64,000 bases of DNA, from NCBI GenBank assembly GCA_031280615.1, contig JAITGO010000023.1, forward strand, positions 1 to 64,000, read 5' to 3'. Positions 6,064 to 15,358 of the stretch are shown here, in pieces (position 1 is the first letter of the stretch; the number at the start of each line of letters is the position of its first letter). The notes below the pieces were generated by a model that searched no databases, was not told where the DNA came from, and saw only the letters and a list, made by a program, of their open reading frames with translations. This DNA is from Desulfobulbus sp. GTDB lineage: Bacteria > Desulfobacterota > Desulfobulbia > Desulfobulbales > Desulfobulbaceae. The position numbers and the translations under genes were made by a program.

Positions 6064-6519
6064 TCAGTCGTCATGGCGCATGGAGCGTTCCATTTCCCGA
6101 TTCGATTCCCTTTCCTTGAGCGCCGCCCGTTTGTCGTAGAGTTTCTTGCCGCGGGCCAAGGCCAGTTCGACCTTGGCTTTCCCATTTTCAATAAAATAAA
6201 TCTTGAGTGGGATCAGCGCAATGCCTTTCTCGTGGAGCTTGCCGATGAGCTTGCGGATCTCGCGCCGATGCATCAGCAGCTTCCGGACCCGAAGAGGGTC
6301 CTGGTCGATATGGGTGGCATAAGAGTAGGGCGAAATGTGGACATTGTGCAGAAAAACCTCGCCGTCCTTGAGCTGGGCATAGCCGTCGCGAAGATTCACC
6401 TTGCCGGCCCGCAGCGACTTGACCTCCGGCCCGCTGAGCACCATGCCGGCCTCGAAGGTCTGCTCGATATGGTAGTCGTGGAAGGCCTTTTTGTTTTTGC
6501 TGACGATTTTCTGTCCCAT
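6064..6519 (-). CDS. smpB: SsrA-binding protein SmpB
   Basis: The 151-residue protein matches SmpB over its whole length: [19 protein letters not shown] and [19 protein letters not shown] at the N-terminus, then [29 protein letters not shown] and [19 protein letters not shown] near the end. It binds tmRNA's tRNA-like domain and delivers it to stalled ribosomes. It lies 41 nt upstream of ssrA on the same strand, a common pairing. The length is standard. Confidence 0.97.
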   Translation of the reverse strand: MGQKIVSKNKKAFHDYHIEQTFEAGMVLSGPEVKSLRAGKVNLRDGYAQLKDGEVFLHNVHISPYSYATHIDQDPLRVRKLLMHRREIRKLIGKLHEKGIALIPLKIYFIENGKAKVELALARGKKLYDKRAALKERESNREMERSMRHDD

Positions 6520-6593
6520 GCTTCGCCAATCGCTCCTTGTTCCCGTTTCGCCGTCACACTATAGGGCGTGTTGGCCCGAACGCCAGAAAAAAG

Positions 6594-8423
6594 TCATCCC
6601 GCTTCGGTTTCTCCGGTTACCCGCAGCACCTCTTCCACCGTGGTCAGCCCGGCCAAAACCTTCCGCCAGGCATCCTCGCGCAAAGTAGTCATGCCTTCCC
6701 GGATGGCCACCTGTCGCAGTTCCAGGCCGTTGGCCTTGGCGGCGATCAGCTTTTTTATCTGGTCCGACATCGGGAACACCTCGAAAATTCCGATCCGGCC
6801 TAAGTAGCCGGTATTGCGGCACTGGAGACATCCCTTGCCCTTCTTTAGCTCGACCAACTCCTGGTTGCCGACCGGAAAGCCGAGTTTGCGCAGACCCGCG
6901 CCATCCACCTTGTAAGGCTCGATGCAGTGGGGGCAGTTGCGCCGCACCAGTCGCTGGGCCAGGGCGCCCAGCATGGTCGAGGCGATGAGAAAGGGCTCGA
7001 GCCCCAGATCTTGCAGACGGACGATGGTCGAGACCGCGTCGTTGGTGTGGAGGGTGGAGAACACCAGGTGTCCGGTCAGGGCCGCCTGAACGGCATGGGT
7101 GGCGGTTTCCAGATCGCGGATTTCGCCGATCATGATCACGTCCGGGTCCTGGCGCAGGATGTTGCGTAGGATGGTGGAGAAGGTGACGTCGATCTGCGAT
7201 TGCACCGCGATCTGGTTGAAATCCTCGTGGACCATTTCCACCGGATCCTCGACGGTGACGATATTTTTTTCCGGCGAGGCGATCTGCTTAAGGGTGGAGT
7301 ACAAGGTGGTCGATTTGCCGCTGCCGGTCGGGCCGGTGACCAGGACGATGCCGTGGGCGGCGGTCATGAAGCTGTTGAAAACGATCCTGTCCCGTCGGGC
7401 AAAACCGAGATGATCCAAATCTTGGAAGATGACTTCGGGATTGAGAATACGCATTACCGCCTTCTCGCCAAAGGCGACCGGAACGGTGGAGATACGGAGT
7501 TCCGCGTCGCTGCCTTCGGCCTGGTGGCCGATCTTGATCCGGCCGTCCTGGGGCCGCCGTTTCTCGGCAATGTCCATTCGCGCCAGGCTTTTGATCCGCG
7601 AGACAATGGCGGCATGTACAGCCTTGGGCAGTTTGTAGATGGTGTGCAGAACACCGTCGATCCGGAACCGGACCAGGCAGCTGTCGCGCTTGGGCTCGAT
7701 GTGGATGTCGCTGGCCCTTTGCTCCAAGGCGTACACGAACAGGTGATTGACCGCCGCCTTGATGTGCTGATCCGTGGAACTCAGTTCCTTGGTCGTGGCC
7801 AGGCGCACGTATTGCTCGAGGTTGCCGATGTCGACGGTGGCAGAGGAGCCGCTGCTGACGAACTGGGACTCGGCGGCCGTGATCGAGCGCTGGAAGCCGA
7901 AAAATTCGGCCAGGATCTTCTTGATGTCGGTCCTGGTGGACAAAAACGGCCGGACCTTGACCTGGTTGACCCGCTCGATATCCTCGAGCACCGGATGAAT
8001 ATCGGGGTGATAGGTGACGATGTCGAGGATGCCGTTGTTGAGGCCCACGGGCAGGATCAGGTGGTTGACGGCAAAGGACCGGGGGATCGTCTTGGTGACC
8101 GTGTCCATGTCCAGTTCGAGGGGATCGAGCTTCTTGAAGGGAATCTTGAGGGCGTGGCTGACGGCCTGGATGATTCTCTCTTCGGTCACCGGACCGGGCG
8201 TCGGTCCGGCGCTCTCCAACTCGAGCGAAACGACGATGTCCACCATGTCGGGGAAACCTCTGTCCCGCTTGTTTTCCTCTTCTTGCCGCCGGACGCCTTG
8301 CTGCTTGAGCAGTTTCTGCCGTTGCCGCCCCTTGTGCAGGAGAATCAATTTCCGCTGTTCGGCGGAAAGCAACCGCTCTTTGACAAGGACATCCAACAGG
8401 GTATCGCTATTGAGGAAGGACAT
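6594..8423 (-). CDS. GspE/PilB-family secretion or pilus-assembly ATPase
   Basis: The 609-residue protein has an N-terminal MshEN/T2SSE-N-type region, then the secretion-ATPase core: Walker A GPTGSGKSTTLYSTL near residue 365, the Asp box (VTVEDPVE), Walker B (IMIGEIRDLETA), the His box (LVFSTLHTND) and a tetra-cysteine zinc site (CPHC and CLQC). It powers assembly of a type II secretion pseudopilus or type IV pilus at the inner membrane. No other pilus or secretion gene is adjacent, so the partner system is unknown and GspE versus PilB cannot be decided. ATG 8423 is taken; a GTG two codons earlier is possible. Confidence 0.9.
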   Translation of the reverse strand: MSFLNSDTLLDVLVKERLLSAEQRKLILLHKGRQRQKLLKQQGVRRQEEENKRDRGFPDMVDIVVSLELESAGPTPGPVTEERIIQAVSHALKIPFKKLDPLELDMDTVTKTIPRSFAVNHLILPVGLNNGILDIVTYHPDIHPVLEDIERVNQVKVRPFLSTRTDIKKILAEFFGFQRSITAAESQFVSSGSSATVDIGNLEQYVRLATTKELSSTDQHIKAAVNHLFVYALEQRASDIHIEPKRDSCLVRFRIDGVLHTIYKLPKAVHAAIVSRIKSLARMDIAEKRRPQDGRIKIGHQAEGSDAELRISTVPVAFGEKAVMRILNPEVIFQDLDHLGFARRDRIVFNSFMTAAHGIVLVTGPTGSGKSTTLYSTLKQIASPEKNIVTVEDPVEMVHEDFNQIAVQSQIDVTFSTILRNILRQDPDVIMIGEIRDLETATHAVQAALTGHLVFSTLHTNDAVSTIVRLQDLGLEPFLIASTMLGALAQRLVRRNCPHCIEPYKVDGAGLRKLGFPVGNQELVELKKGKGCLQCRNTGYLGRIGIFEVFPMSDQIKKLIAAKANGLELRQVAIREGMTTLREDAWRKVLAGLTTVEEVLRVTGETEAG

Positions 8424-8572
8424 GGGCACCGGTGGGGGAAGGGGACAAAAACAAAACCGCCACGGCCCGACTGCTTCCGGCAGGGCGGAACGGCGCGGGG
8501 TGGCGCGATGAACGTGCCGACATCGGAGCGGGACGGTCCCGCAGCGGACGGGAGCCCGTAAAAAAAATCAAC

Positions 8573-9226
8573 TCAGTTCGGCCAGCCGTGGGCGCCGATC
8601 AGATCGACGAAGCGGACTTGTTCGATGGTGGTCACGGTGATGCCGCCGTCCCGTTTGTCCACGACCTGCAGTTCCTGCACGTCCTGACCGCCGACCGGCA
8701 TGACCAGGCGGCCGGGATCGGCCAGCTGGGTGACGAGCGGCTCGGGAATCCTGGGGCCGCCGGCGGTGACGATGATGGCGTCGAACGGGGCTTCCGCCGG
8801 CCAGCCGACGGTGCCGTCATCGATGCGCGAGACGATGTTGTAATAGCGGAGCCGGTCGAAAACCTTTCTGGCCCGGCCGACCAGGGCATCGAGCCGCTCC
8901 ACCGTGTACACCTTCTGACAGAGGCGGGAGATGATCGCCGCGTGGTAGCCCGACCCGGTCCCAATCTCCAGCACCTTTTCGGAGCCGGTAAGACGCAGGG
9001 TCAGGGTCATGAGGGCCACGATGTAGGGCTGAGAAATGGTTTGTCCGGAACCGATCGGCAGGGGGAAGTCGCCGTATGCATGCGCCTGGATGGCATCCTC
9101 GACGAACAGGTGCCGGGGGACGGTCCGCATCGCTTCCAGCACCCGCTGGTCGGTGATGCCGCGGGCCACCAGCTGTTCCTCGATCATGCGCTCCCGGTTG
9201 ATGTCAAAAGTCGACGGCGGACTCAC
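8573..9226 (-). CDS. pcm: Protein-L-isoaspartate O-methyltransferase
   Basis: The 217-residue product shows the PCMT signature: RMIEEQLVARGI, LEAMRTVPRHLFV, the loop GSGQTISQPYIVA, the SAM-binding VLEIGTGSGYHAAI and the closing GRLVMPVGG. It repairs isoaspartyl residues in damaged proteins using S-adenosylmethionine. The GTG at 9226 is chosen: it overlaps the upstream gene's stop as GTGA and gives the usual N-terminal length; ATG at 9187 is the alternative. It is coupled to the lipoprotein gene upstream. Confidence 0.93.
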   Translation of the reverse strand: MSPPSTFDINRERMIEEQLVARGITDQRVLEAMRTVPRHLFVEDAIQAHAYGDFPLPIGSGQTISQPYIVALMTLTLRLTGSEKVLEIGTGSGYHAAIISRLCQKVYTVERLDALVGRARKVFDRLRYYNIVSRIDDGTVGWPAEAPFDAIIVTAGGPRIPEPLVTQLADPGRLVMPVGGQDVQELQVVDKRDGGITVTTIEQVRFVDLIGAHGWPN

Positions 9227-9603
9227 TTGATTTCCTGGTCCCAGGTGAAATCTTCCCGCCATTTGCGATCCGACTGGTTGAAGTTGCGGAACTCGCAATT
9301 GGTGACGACATCGTTGCTGACCGTGACCACGATCATTTCGTATCCGGCCGGTCCGGTCATCGAACCGAGCACCGGCATGGAGCCGAATATGCCCGGCCGG
9401 TTCTCGAAGTAGACGTACTCGCTGACGCCGGGAGCCACTTCCCGCCGGCCGTCGGGTTCGCCGAGATATTTTTGCATCTCCTTGGCCGTGGTCTGGCCGG
9501 GTTTGATCAGGGCGGCGTCGGATGCCAAGTGGCGGACCTGCTTGGAGTGGCAACCGCCAAGCAGAAGAAGTGTGCACAGCAGCACGGACAGGGGGTGTCG
9601 CAT
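9223..9603 (-). CDS. Small outer-membrane-assembly-like lipoprotein of unknown function
   Basis: The 126-residue product begins with a lipoprotein signal (MRHPLSVLLCTLLLLGGC) with a lipobox ending at Cys18. Ribosome site GGAGGG lies close upstream of the ATG at 9603. The mature part (LIKPGQTTAKEMQKYLGEP, then PAGYEMIVVTVSNDVV) recalls small SmpA/OmlA-like folds with a conserved Gly-Glu-Pro turn, but the match is weak. It precedes pcm with an overlap, so the two are co-transcribed. Confidence 0.75.
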   Translation of the reverse strand: MRHPLSVLLCTLLLLGGCHSKQVRHLASDAALIKPGQTTAKEMQKYLGEPDGRREVAPGVSEYVYFENRPGIFGSMPVLGSMTGPAGYEMIVVTVSNDVVTNCEFRNFNQSDRKWREDFTWDQEIK

Positions 9604-9633
9604 CGATTCCCTCCAGGAACACTCCGGACAAAT

Positions 9634-9674
9634 AAAAAAGGTTGTGTTCATATATCGTGAACACAACCTTTTTT
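9634..9674. terminator. Terminator downstream of htpG
   Basis: A perfect 17-bp inverted repeat (9634-9650 and 9658-9674) with a 7-nt loop is bounded by A6 on one side and T6 on the other, so it can act in either direction. It lies between the end of htpG and the start of the lipoprotein gene and most likely ends htpG transcripts. Confidence 0.9.
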
Positions 9675-9759
9675 CAAGTTCTGATCCTGGGCTTTCCTGG
9701 AAATCCAACAAAAGACCGACCCGTTAGGCGACGGATGACTTCCGGGGCAGGGGAAAGGG

Positions 9760-11652
9760 TCAGGCGGCGTCTGCCGGTCCGCCGGCAATCCGCTCCAGAA
9801 TGCGGTAATTTCGTCGGACCATCACCATGGGATCGACGAGAAGTCCGGCCTGGATCATGGCATTGTCGTATAACTGCTCGACCAGGTCCTTGGCAAAGTC
9901 GGGGTCGCCCTCCCGCAGGGCCGCGAGTTTTTTGATCAAGGGGCTGGAACCGTTGATTTCCATGTCTTTCTTCGAGCCCATGCCAAAGGCCTCGCCCTGG
10001 CCGGAGGCCTTGAGGATCCGTTCCATCGAGGAGGTCATGTAGCCGTCGACGTTGACAATCATCGCCGGGCTGTCCACCAGGCGATCGGAGGCCTTGACCT
10101 CCTGGATACGGTCGCCGAGCATCTCCTTCATCCAGCGGCAGAGCGAGGTCAGCACGGCGGCGGCCAGCGGCTCGGCCGTGTCCTGGGCAGCGGCCTGGTC
10201 CGCATCCGCAGCGGGCTCGGGCAGGCTTAAGTCGGCCCGGTCGGCGGAAACCAGCTTCTTGCCGTCGTATTCGCCCAAATGGTTGAGGACGAAATCGTCG
10301 ATCGGCTCCAGGGTGTAGAAAATCTCGATGCCGCGCTTCTTGAACAGCTCCACATAGGGGCCGTATTCCACCGCAACCCGGCTGGGACCGTTGATGTAAT
10401 AGATCTTGTCCTGGCCGTCCTTCATCCGGCCGATATACTCGTCCAGGGAAATCATGCTGCCCGGCTCGCTGGCCGAGGATTCGAAGCGAAGCAGCTTGGC
10501 CAGCTCGGTGCGGTGCTCGAAATCCGAGGTCACGCCCTCCTTGATGAAAATGCCGAAAGTCTGCCAGAATTCGCGGTAGGTGTCGGCGTCGCGGCCGGCC
10601 TCTTCGGCGAAAAATTTGATCACTCGCTTGGTCAACACCTTGCGCAGCTTGACCACCAGGGCGTTGTCCTGCAGCGACTGGCGCGAGATATTGAGCGGCA
10701 GGTCTTCGGAATCGACCACCCCTTTCAGGAAGCGCAGCCACTCGGGCAGGATGTTCTCGCTGTGCTGGTCGATGAGCACTTTTTGGCAATAGAGGTTGAC
10801 GCCGGGCTGCATGCGTCCCATGCCCAGCACCTCGAAATTCTCCTTGGGCACGTAAAGCAGGGCATTGATCGCCAGGGGCGCGTCGGCCGAGAAATGGAGC
10901 CGATAGAGCGGTTCGTCCACCGCGTTGCCCACGAATTTGTAGAACTCGGTGTATTCTTCGTCGGTGATCTCGGATTTGGATCGGGTCCAGATAGCCTGGA
11001 CCGTGTTGACCTTTTTGCCTTCCACCTTGACCGGGAAGGGGACGAAGGTGGAGTATTGCTGGATGATGCGCTCCAGGGTGAATTTGGAGGCATAGGTGTG
11101 GGCGTCGTCCTTGAGCTCGATGATGATTTTGGTGCCGCGGTGCAGGCCGGGGCAAGGACCGATGCTGTAGGTGCCGCCGCCGTCCGAGCTCCACTCCCAG
11201 CCCTCGCTGCCGTCCCAGGAGCGAGTCTGCACCCGGACCGACTTGGCGGCCATGAACACCGAATAGAAACCGACCCCGAACTGGCCGATCAGGTTGACGT
11301 CCTTTTTCGCGGCCTCGGCCAGTTGTTCGAAGAAATGCTGCGAGCCGGAGTGGGCGATGGTGCCCAGGTTGGTTTCCAGCTCCTCCCGGGTCATGCCGAT
11401 GCCGGTGTCGGCGATGGTCAGGGTGTGCTTCTTGTCGTCGCCGTCGATGACGATTTCCAGGGGCACGTGGCTGTCGAACTCGATTTTTTCGATCAGGCTC
11501 TGGTGGCGGAATTTCTCCAAGGCGTCGGCGGCATTGGAAACCAGTTCGCGGACAAAGATGTCGCGTTCGGTGTAGAGTGAGTTGATGACAATATCAAGGA
11601 CCTTTCTGGTCTCCGCCTGAAACTGCTTGGTTTCAACCTGTTCTGCTGTCAT
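9760..11652 (-). CDS. htpG: HSP90-family chaperone HtpG
   Basis: The 630-residue protein begins with the GHKL ATPase domain (FQAETRKVLDIVINSLYTER, ELVSNAADAL, TIADTGIGM, GTIAHSG, GQFGVGFYSVF), then the middle domain (including VDSEDLPLNISRQSLQ) and the dimerising C-terminal domain. It is an ATP-driven cytoplasmic chaperone. ATG 11652 is chosen because GAGGAA precedes it and the family start fits; a longer in-frame extension to 11724 does not. It is transcribed divergently from the hemG-type gene and is followed by a strong terminator. Confidence 0.97.
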   Translation of the reverse strand: MTAEQVETKQFQAETRKVLDIVINSLYTERDIFVRELVSNAADALEKFRHQSLIEKIEFDSHVPLEIVIDGDDKKHTLTIADTGIGMTREELETNLGTIAHSGSQHFFEQLAEAAKKDVNLIGQFGVGFYSVFMAAKSVRVQTRSWDGSEGWEWSSDGGGTYSIGPCPGLHRGTKIIIELKDDAHTYASKFTLERIIQQYSTFVPFPVKVEGKKVNTVQAIWTRSKSEITDEEYTEFYKFVGNAVDEPLYRLHFSADAPLAINALLYVPKENFEVLGMGRMQPGVNLYCQKVLIDQHSENILPEWLRFLKGVVDSEDLPLNISRQSLQDNALVVKLRKVLTKRVIKFFAEEAGRDADTYREFWQTFGIFIKEGVTSDFEHRTELAKLLRFESSASEPGSMISLDEYIGRMKDGQDKIYYINGPSRVAVEYGPYVELFKKRGIEIFYTLEPIDDFVLNHLGEYDGKKLVSADRADLSLPEPAADADQAAAQDTAEPLAAAVLTSLCRWMKEMLGDRIQEVKASDRLVDSPAMIVNVDGYMTSSMERILKASGQGEAFGMGSKKDMEINGSSPLIKKLAALREGDPDFAKDLVEQLYDNAMIQAGLLVDPMVMVRRNYRILERIAGGPADAA

Positions 11653-11726
11653 GGGGCTGTTCCTCTTCAGGGTGCAAAGGGCTGTTTCGTTGATCGGAAA
11701 GACATGATTTTCCGGAGATACCAAGG

Positions 11727-11750
11727 GGATAAAGGGCCTTTCCTTTATCC
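11727..11750. promoter_or_regulatory. Inverted repeat in the htpG-hemG divergent region
   Basis: GGATAAAG (11727-11734) and CTTTATCC (11743-11750) form a perfect 8-bp inverted repeat with an 8-nt spacer, 75 nt upstream of the htpG start. It is not the CIRCE sequence. It may be an operator for either gene. Confidence 0.35.
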
Positions 11751-11832
11751 GGGCAACATGGTAAGCACGAATGATCGACTGTCAAGAAAACCCTCAATCG
11801 GCCGTCTGCGGCCGACTGGATTGGAATGCTTT

Positions 11833-13233
11833 ATGAAATCAAGTGCATATGATGTCGGCATCGTCGGTGCCGGCATCTCCGGCCTGAGCGTGGCCACCTT
11901 TGTCCGGGCATTGCGGCCCACGGCGCGTCTTGCGGTCCTGGAGCAGGCGGCCGAACCGGGCGGCGCCATCGCCAGCTTTAGCGAATCGGGCTATCTGGCC
12001 GAATGGGGGCCGCACGGATTCCTCGACAACTGCGCCGAGAGCCGCGAACTGGTCCGCCTGGCCGGACTGGAAGACGAGGTGGCCACTGCCCCCCTGTCCA
12101 GGTTTGTCCGCTATGTCTGCCTCGACGGCCGGCTGCAGTGCATCCCCCAGAAACCACTGGCGATTTTGCGTCAGCCTTTGATGCCCTGGCTGGACAAGCT
12201 GCGGATCGTGGGCGATCTGTGGCGCCGGCCGCTGCCGGGCGAACCCAGTGTGGCCCAGTGGGTAGCCCATCGGTTCGGTTCGGCCCTGCTGCCCTTTGCC
12301 GACGCGGTCTTCACCGGGACCTATGCCGGCGATATCGAACGGCTCGCCATCGACGCGGTGATGCCGGGGGTACGGGAGTTGGAACGGACGCACGGCTCCG
12401 TGATCCGGGGCCTGTTCGGCAAAATGCGGGCAACGAAAAAGGAGGGGCGGGAGAAAAAGGGATTGCCGGCCATGGCCAGTTTCAAGGAGGGAATGGCCGT
12501 ACTGCCCCGACGGCTGGCCGCAGATCTGCATGCCGCGGAGATGCTTGCCTACGACAGCCCGGTCCGGGAGATTTCCCGTCAGGAGGACGGGTGGCAGCTG
12601 GCAACCGGCCAGGGTGAGCTGTCCTGTCGCCAGCTGGTTCTGGCCTTGCCGGTGAATCGCTGTCTGCCTTTGGTGGCTGCTGCCCTGCCAGGCATGCCGC
12701 CGCCAAGGGCGGCCATCCCCGAAGCCCGGATTCTCTCGGTGCTGCTCGGTTTCGACCAGCGCGCCCAGATCCCCTTTGGTTTCGGCTACCTGGCCCCGGA
12801 GAAGGAACAGCGTTTCGCCCTGGGAGCGCTGTTTTCCTCGCATATGTTTCCCGGCCGCGCCCCGGCCGGCTGCCAGTTGCTGGAGGTCCTGGTCGGCGGC
12901 CGCCGGCATCCGGAACGGCTGGAGCTGCCGGATGCGGAATTGATCGAGGCCGTCTATGCCGACCTCAGCCGCCTGATGGTGCTGCCGCGGCCCGTCTATA
13001 CCGCCGTGCTCAGACCCAGGGCAGGCATTCCCCAGTTGGAGGCCGGGTACACGGAGCTGCTCCGCTGGCGCGGTGCGGTCCAGACCGCTCACCCCAACCT
13101 CCACCTCTGCGGCTTCGGCTGGAAGGGAATCGGCATCAATGACATGATCAAGGAGGCCCGGCGGATTGCCGGGGCGATCGATGCCCCGGCCGCACCGGAG
13201 GCGGGCGCCGAGGTCAAGGGAGTCTATTTCTAA
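11833..13233 (+). CDS. Protoporphyrinogen/coproporphyrinogen oxidase (FAD, HemG/HemY type)
   Basis: The 466-residue flavoprotein starts with the dinucleotide fold YDVGIVGAGISGLSVA and the glutamate-bearing VLEQAAEPGG. It then has the family's EWGPHGFLDN segment and a C-terminal FAD-binding part (LHLCGFGWKGIGINDMI). It oxidises a porphyrinogen in haem synthesis. Whether it acts on protoporphyrinogen IX or coproporphyrinogen III cannot be told here; no other hem gene is adjacent. ATG 11833 directly precedes the FAD motif. Longer starts (11704, 11758) would add a tail without homology. Confidence 0.88.
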   Translation: MKSSAYDVGIVGAGISGLSVATFVRALRPTARLAVLEQAAEPGGAIASFSESGYLAEWGPHGFLDNCAESRELVRLAGLEDEVATAPLSRFVRYVCLDGRLQCIPQKPLAILRQPLMPWLDKLRIVGDLWRRPLPGEPSVAQWVAHRFGSALLPFADAVFTGTYAGDIERLAIDAVMPGVRELERTHGSVIRGLFGKMRATKKEGREKKGLPAMASFKEGMAVLPRRLAADLHAAEMLAYDSPVREISRQEDGWQLATGQGELSCRQLVLALPVNRCLPLVAAALPGMPPPRAAIPEARILSVLLGFDQRAQIPFGFGYLAPEKEQRFALGALFSSHMFPGRAPAGCQLLEVLVGGRRHPERLELPDAELIEAVYADLSRLMVLPRPVYTAVLRPRAGIPQLEAGYTELLRWRGAVQTAHPNLHLCGFGWKGIGINDMIKEARRIAGAIDAPAAPEAGAEVKGVYF

Positions 13234-13299
13234 ACAGTGCGTCCGCGAGGAAGGGCGGATGTTGGGCCTGTGGTGGCCCGGCAGCCCGCCGCGCGGCCG

Positions 13300-14619
13300 T
13301 TATCTTTTGAGTTTGGCGCAGAGCATCTCGACCTGGAGGCGGACCGCATCCTGCTGGCTCATGTCCCGGGTGATGGTCTTGATGGCGTGCAGGACCGTGG
13401 AGTGGTCGCGATTGTAGATGCTGCCGATATCGGCCAAGGAGCGGTTGGTGAACTTACGGGTGAGGTACATGGCCATCTGCCGGGGAAAGGCGATGGAGCG
13501 TTTGCGCGACCGCGACCGCAACTCCTCGACGCTGACCCGGAACTGATTGCCGATGAGGTCGCGGATGGCCTCGCCGGTGATTTCCTCCATGGCGCCGCCG
13601 GTCAACCCCAGAATCACTTCCCGGACCATGGCCATGTCCGGCGGGGTGCCCCGCAGGCAGGACTTGGCCTTGATGCCGATGATGGCGCTTTCCATCCGGC
13701 GGATGTCGGTGTGGAGGTTTTCGGCCATGAATCCCACCAGATCCTCGTCCGCACCCAGGCCGTGGCTCTGCATCTTGTGGCGGATGATCCGGGCCCTGGT
13801 TTCGTAATCCGGCGACTCGATCCCGGTGACCAGTCCCGAAGTCATGCGGCTGCGGAAATCGTCGTCGATGCCGGCCAGCTTGGCCGGTGCCAGGGCCGAG
13901 GTCAAAATCACCCGAGATCCCGATTTGATCAGGTAATCAAGGATGGTGTTGAGTTCTTCCTGGGTCTTGGTTTTGCCGGTGAGGGTGTGGACATCCTCGA
14001 CCAGCAGGATGTCGCAGTTGTTGATGAATCGTTTTGAAAACTGCTCCATGGAGTTGGTGCGGATGTTCTTCACCATCTCGGCGGAAAACTGCTGGGCGGT
14101 CAGGTACTGCAGCCGAGTGGAGGGGGCGGTGCTCAGGACCTGGTGGACAACGGCCTGTGTCAGGTGGCTCTTGCCCAACCCGGTGCTGCTGTTCATGAAC
14201 AGGCAATTGCCGAAGGTGGAATCGCCGGTGGCCAGGGCCTTGCAGGCGGCCCGGGCCAGCAGGTTCGATTCGCCCACCATGAATTGGTCGAAGGTGAAGG
14301 CCGGATGCAACGAGCGCAGGCGGGGCGGAGGCGTGGTTCCCGGCAGGAGCAGTTGGCCGCCCTTGCCGCCGGCAAAGGAACGGGCCCGGCTTTCGGCGAC
14401 GGCCAGGCGGACCTCGTCGATGCCGCCGATCTCGCGCGCCGCGCGCCGGATGAGCTCAAGGTAGCGATCTTCCACCCAGGCGCAAAAAAAACGGTCAGGT
14501 CCGGAAAGCTCCAGCATCTGCCCCTCCTGCAGCCGACATTCCAGCGGTTTGATCCACAGGCCGTATTCACTCTCCGGCAGGGAGCTGTGCAGGGATTTTT
14601 TGATCGCGTTCCACTTCAT
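13300..14619 (-). CDS. dnaA: Chromosomal replication initiator DnaA
   Basis: The 439-residue protein has domain I (KKSLHSSLPESEYGLWIKPL), the AAA+ domain with Walker A GLGKSHLTQ near residue 145 and Walker B ILLVEDVH, sensor II (DIRRMESAI), and the DNA-binding domain with the DnaA signature (FTNRSLADIGSIYNRDHSTV). It binds DnaA boxes and opens the origin. dnaN does not follow; instead the gene is convergent with the hemG-type oxidase. The 480 nt upstream hold direct repeats and DnaA-box-like sites, so autoregulation or an origin there is plausible. Confidence 0.96.
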   Translation of the reverse strand: MKWNAIKKSLHSSLPESEYGLWIKPLECRLQEGQMLELSGPDRFFCAWVEDRYLELIRRAAREIGGIDEVRLAVAESRARSFAGGKGGQLLLPGTTPPPRLRSLHPAFTFDQFMVGESNLLARAACKALATGDSTFGNCLFMNSSTGLGKSHLTQAVVHQVLSTAPSTRLQYLTAQQFSAEMVKNIRTNSMEQFSKRFINNCDILLVEDVHTLTGKTKTQEELNTILDYLIKSGSRVILTSALAPAKLAGIDDDFRSRMTSGLVTGIESPDYETRARIIRHKMQSHGLGADEDLVGFMAENLHTDIRRMESAIIGIKAKSCLRGTPPDMAMVREVILGLTGGAMEEITGEAIRDLIGNQFRVSVEELRSRSRKRSIAFPRQMAMYLTRKFTNRSLADIGSIYNRDHSTVLHAIKTITRDMSQQDAVRLQVEMLCAKLKR

Positions 14620-15098
14620 AAAAAGCCGTTTCCTTTGTATCGCAAGGGTCTTCCCGAAAACCGGGCAACCGGTCGAATGGTGATCATCTACCGAAAATCC
14701 GGCGACCGGTCAAAAACGGTTTGCGGCGATTTCGTGATACAAACAGGGCGATTGACAACAGCATGGAACTCCTTGGAGCTATAAGGCGTTACGAGGGGAA
14801 AAACCGTATAACCCTCAATAACGACGTCCGTTTTGCCGATATCAATAATAAATCGAATTGAATCGGGATGTTATTTTTGTGGTCAAAAAGTTATCAACAA
14901 AATGTCCACAGTGTCCGATCCCCGCCTATCTCGATTTTACTCGCCAAAGCTCGACAATGCTCCGTTTTTATCTTACCAGACGCTGGCAGTGTATAACCCC
15001 CTCTCATTCCATTGTTTCGAAAACCGGGCGGGAAAGAAAAAAAAATAGGGGAAGAAAGGGGGATTTTTACTGAATTAAAACAGGAAGAAAGGAGGAAA
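14620..15098. promoter_or_regulatory. Region upstream of dnaA: candidate origin or autoregulatory region
   Basis: This 479-nt gene-free stretch is much more AT-rich than its surroundings in 14820-15060. It holds TTATCAACA (14891-14899), one base from the DnaA box consensus, and TGTCCACA (14903-14910), a reverse partial box, 3 nt apart. A 24-bp direct repeat with 20 identical positions occurs at 14654-14677 and 14691-14714 (period 37), each copy ending in ACCGGTC. These features suit a dnaA promoter under self-control or oriC itself; a GC-skew plot would decide. Confidence 0.45.
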
Positions 15099-15173
15099 AT
15101 GGCGACAGGTGCCGAAGTGGAGTGGACCCATTGGGGTGCGTTGCAACGCATCGGTACACATCAAAACGCGTAG
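15099..15173 (+). CDS. Possible 24-residue peptide gene
   Basis: A short frame encoding MATGAEVEWTHWGALQRIGT plus HQNA follows a strong ribosome site (AAAGGAGG, about 4 nt before the ATG). Nothing similar is recognised, and the next 190 nt hold no further gene. The ribosome site is the only support; it could be a leader peptide or a chance match. Confidence 0.3.
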   Translation: MATGAEVEWTHWGALQRIGTHQNA

Positions 15174-15310
15174 GAGCCGCATCGGGAGAACCGGTGCTTG
15201 GCGCTCGGGACGACGGAATGGCGCGATGATCGCACAAGAAAAGGGGCTGGTCTGCCCGGGGCCTGCGTTCTGCCCGTCGGGCCGGAGAAAAGGTCCGGAA
15301 AAAAGGAAGG

Positions 15311-15340
15311 GGGACAGCCCGCCCGGCGCGCGGCTGTCCC
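15311..15340 (-). terminator. Terminator of the exported-protein gene
   Basis: GGGACAGCC (15311-15319) pairs with GGCTGTCCC (15332-15340). On the minus strand the stem is followed by CCTTCCTTTTTTCC. It lies 18 nt after the stop codon of the gene at 15359. Confidence 0.75.
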
Positions 15341-15358
15341 GATTGCCGGTAAGGCCGC

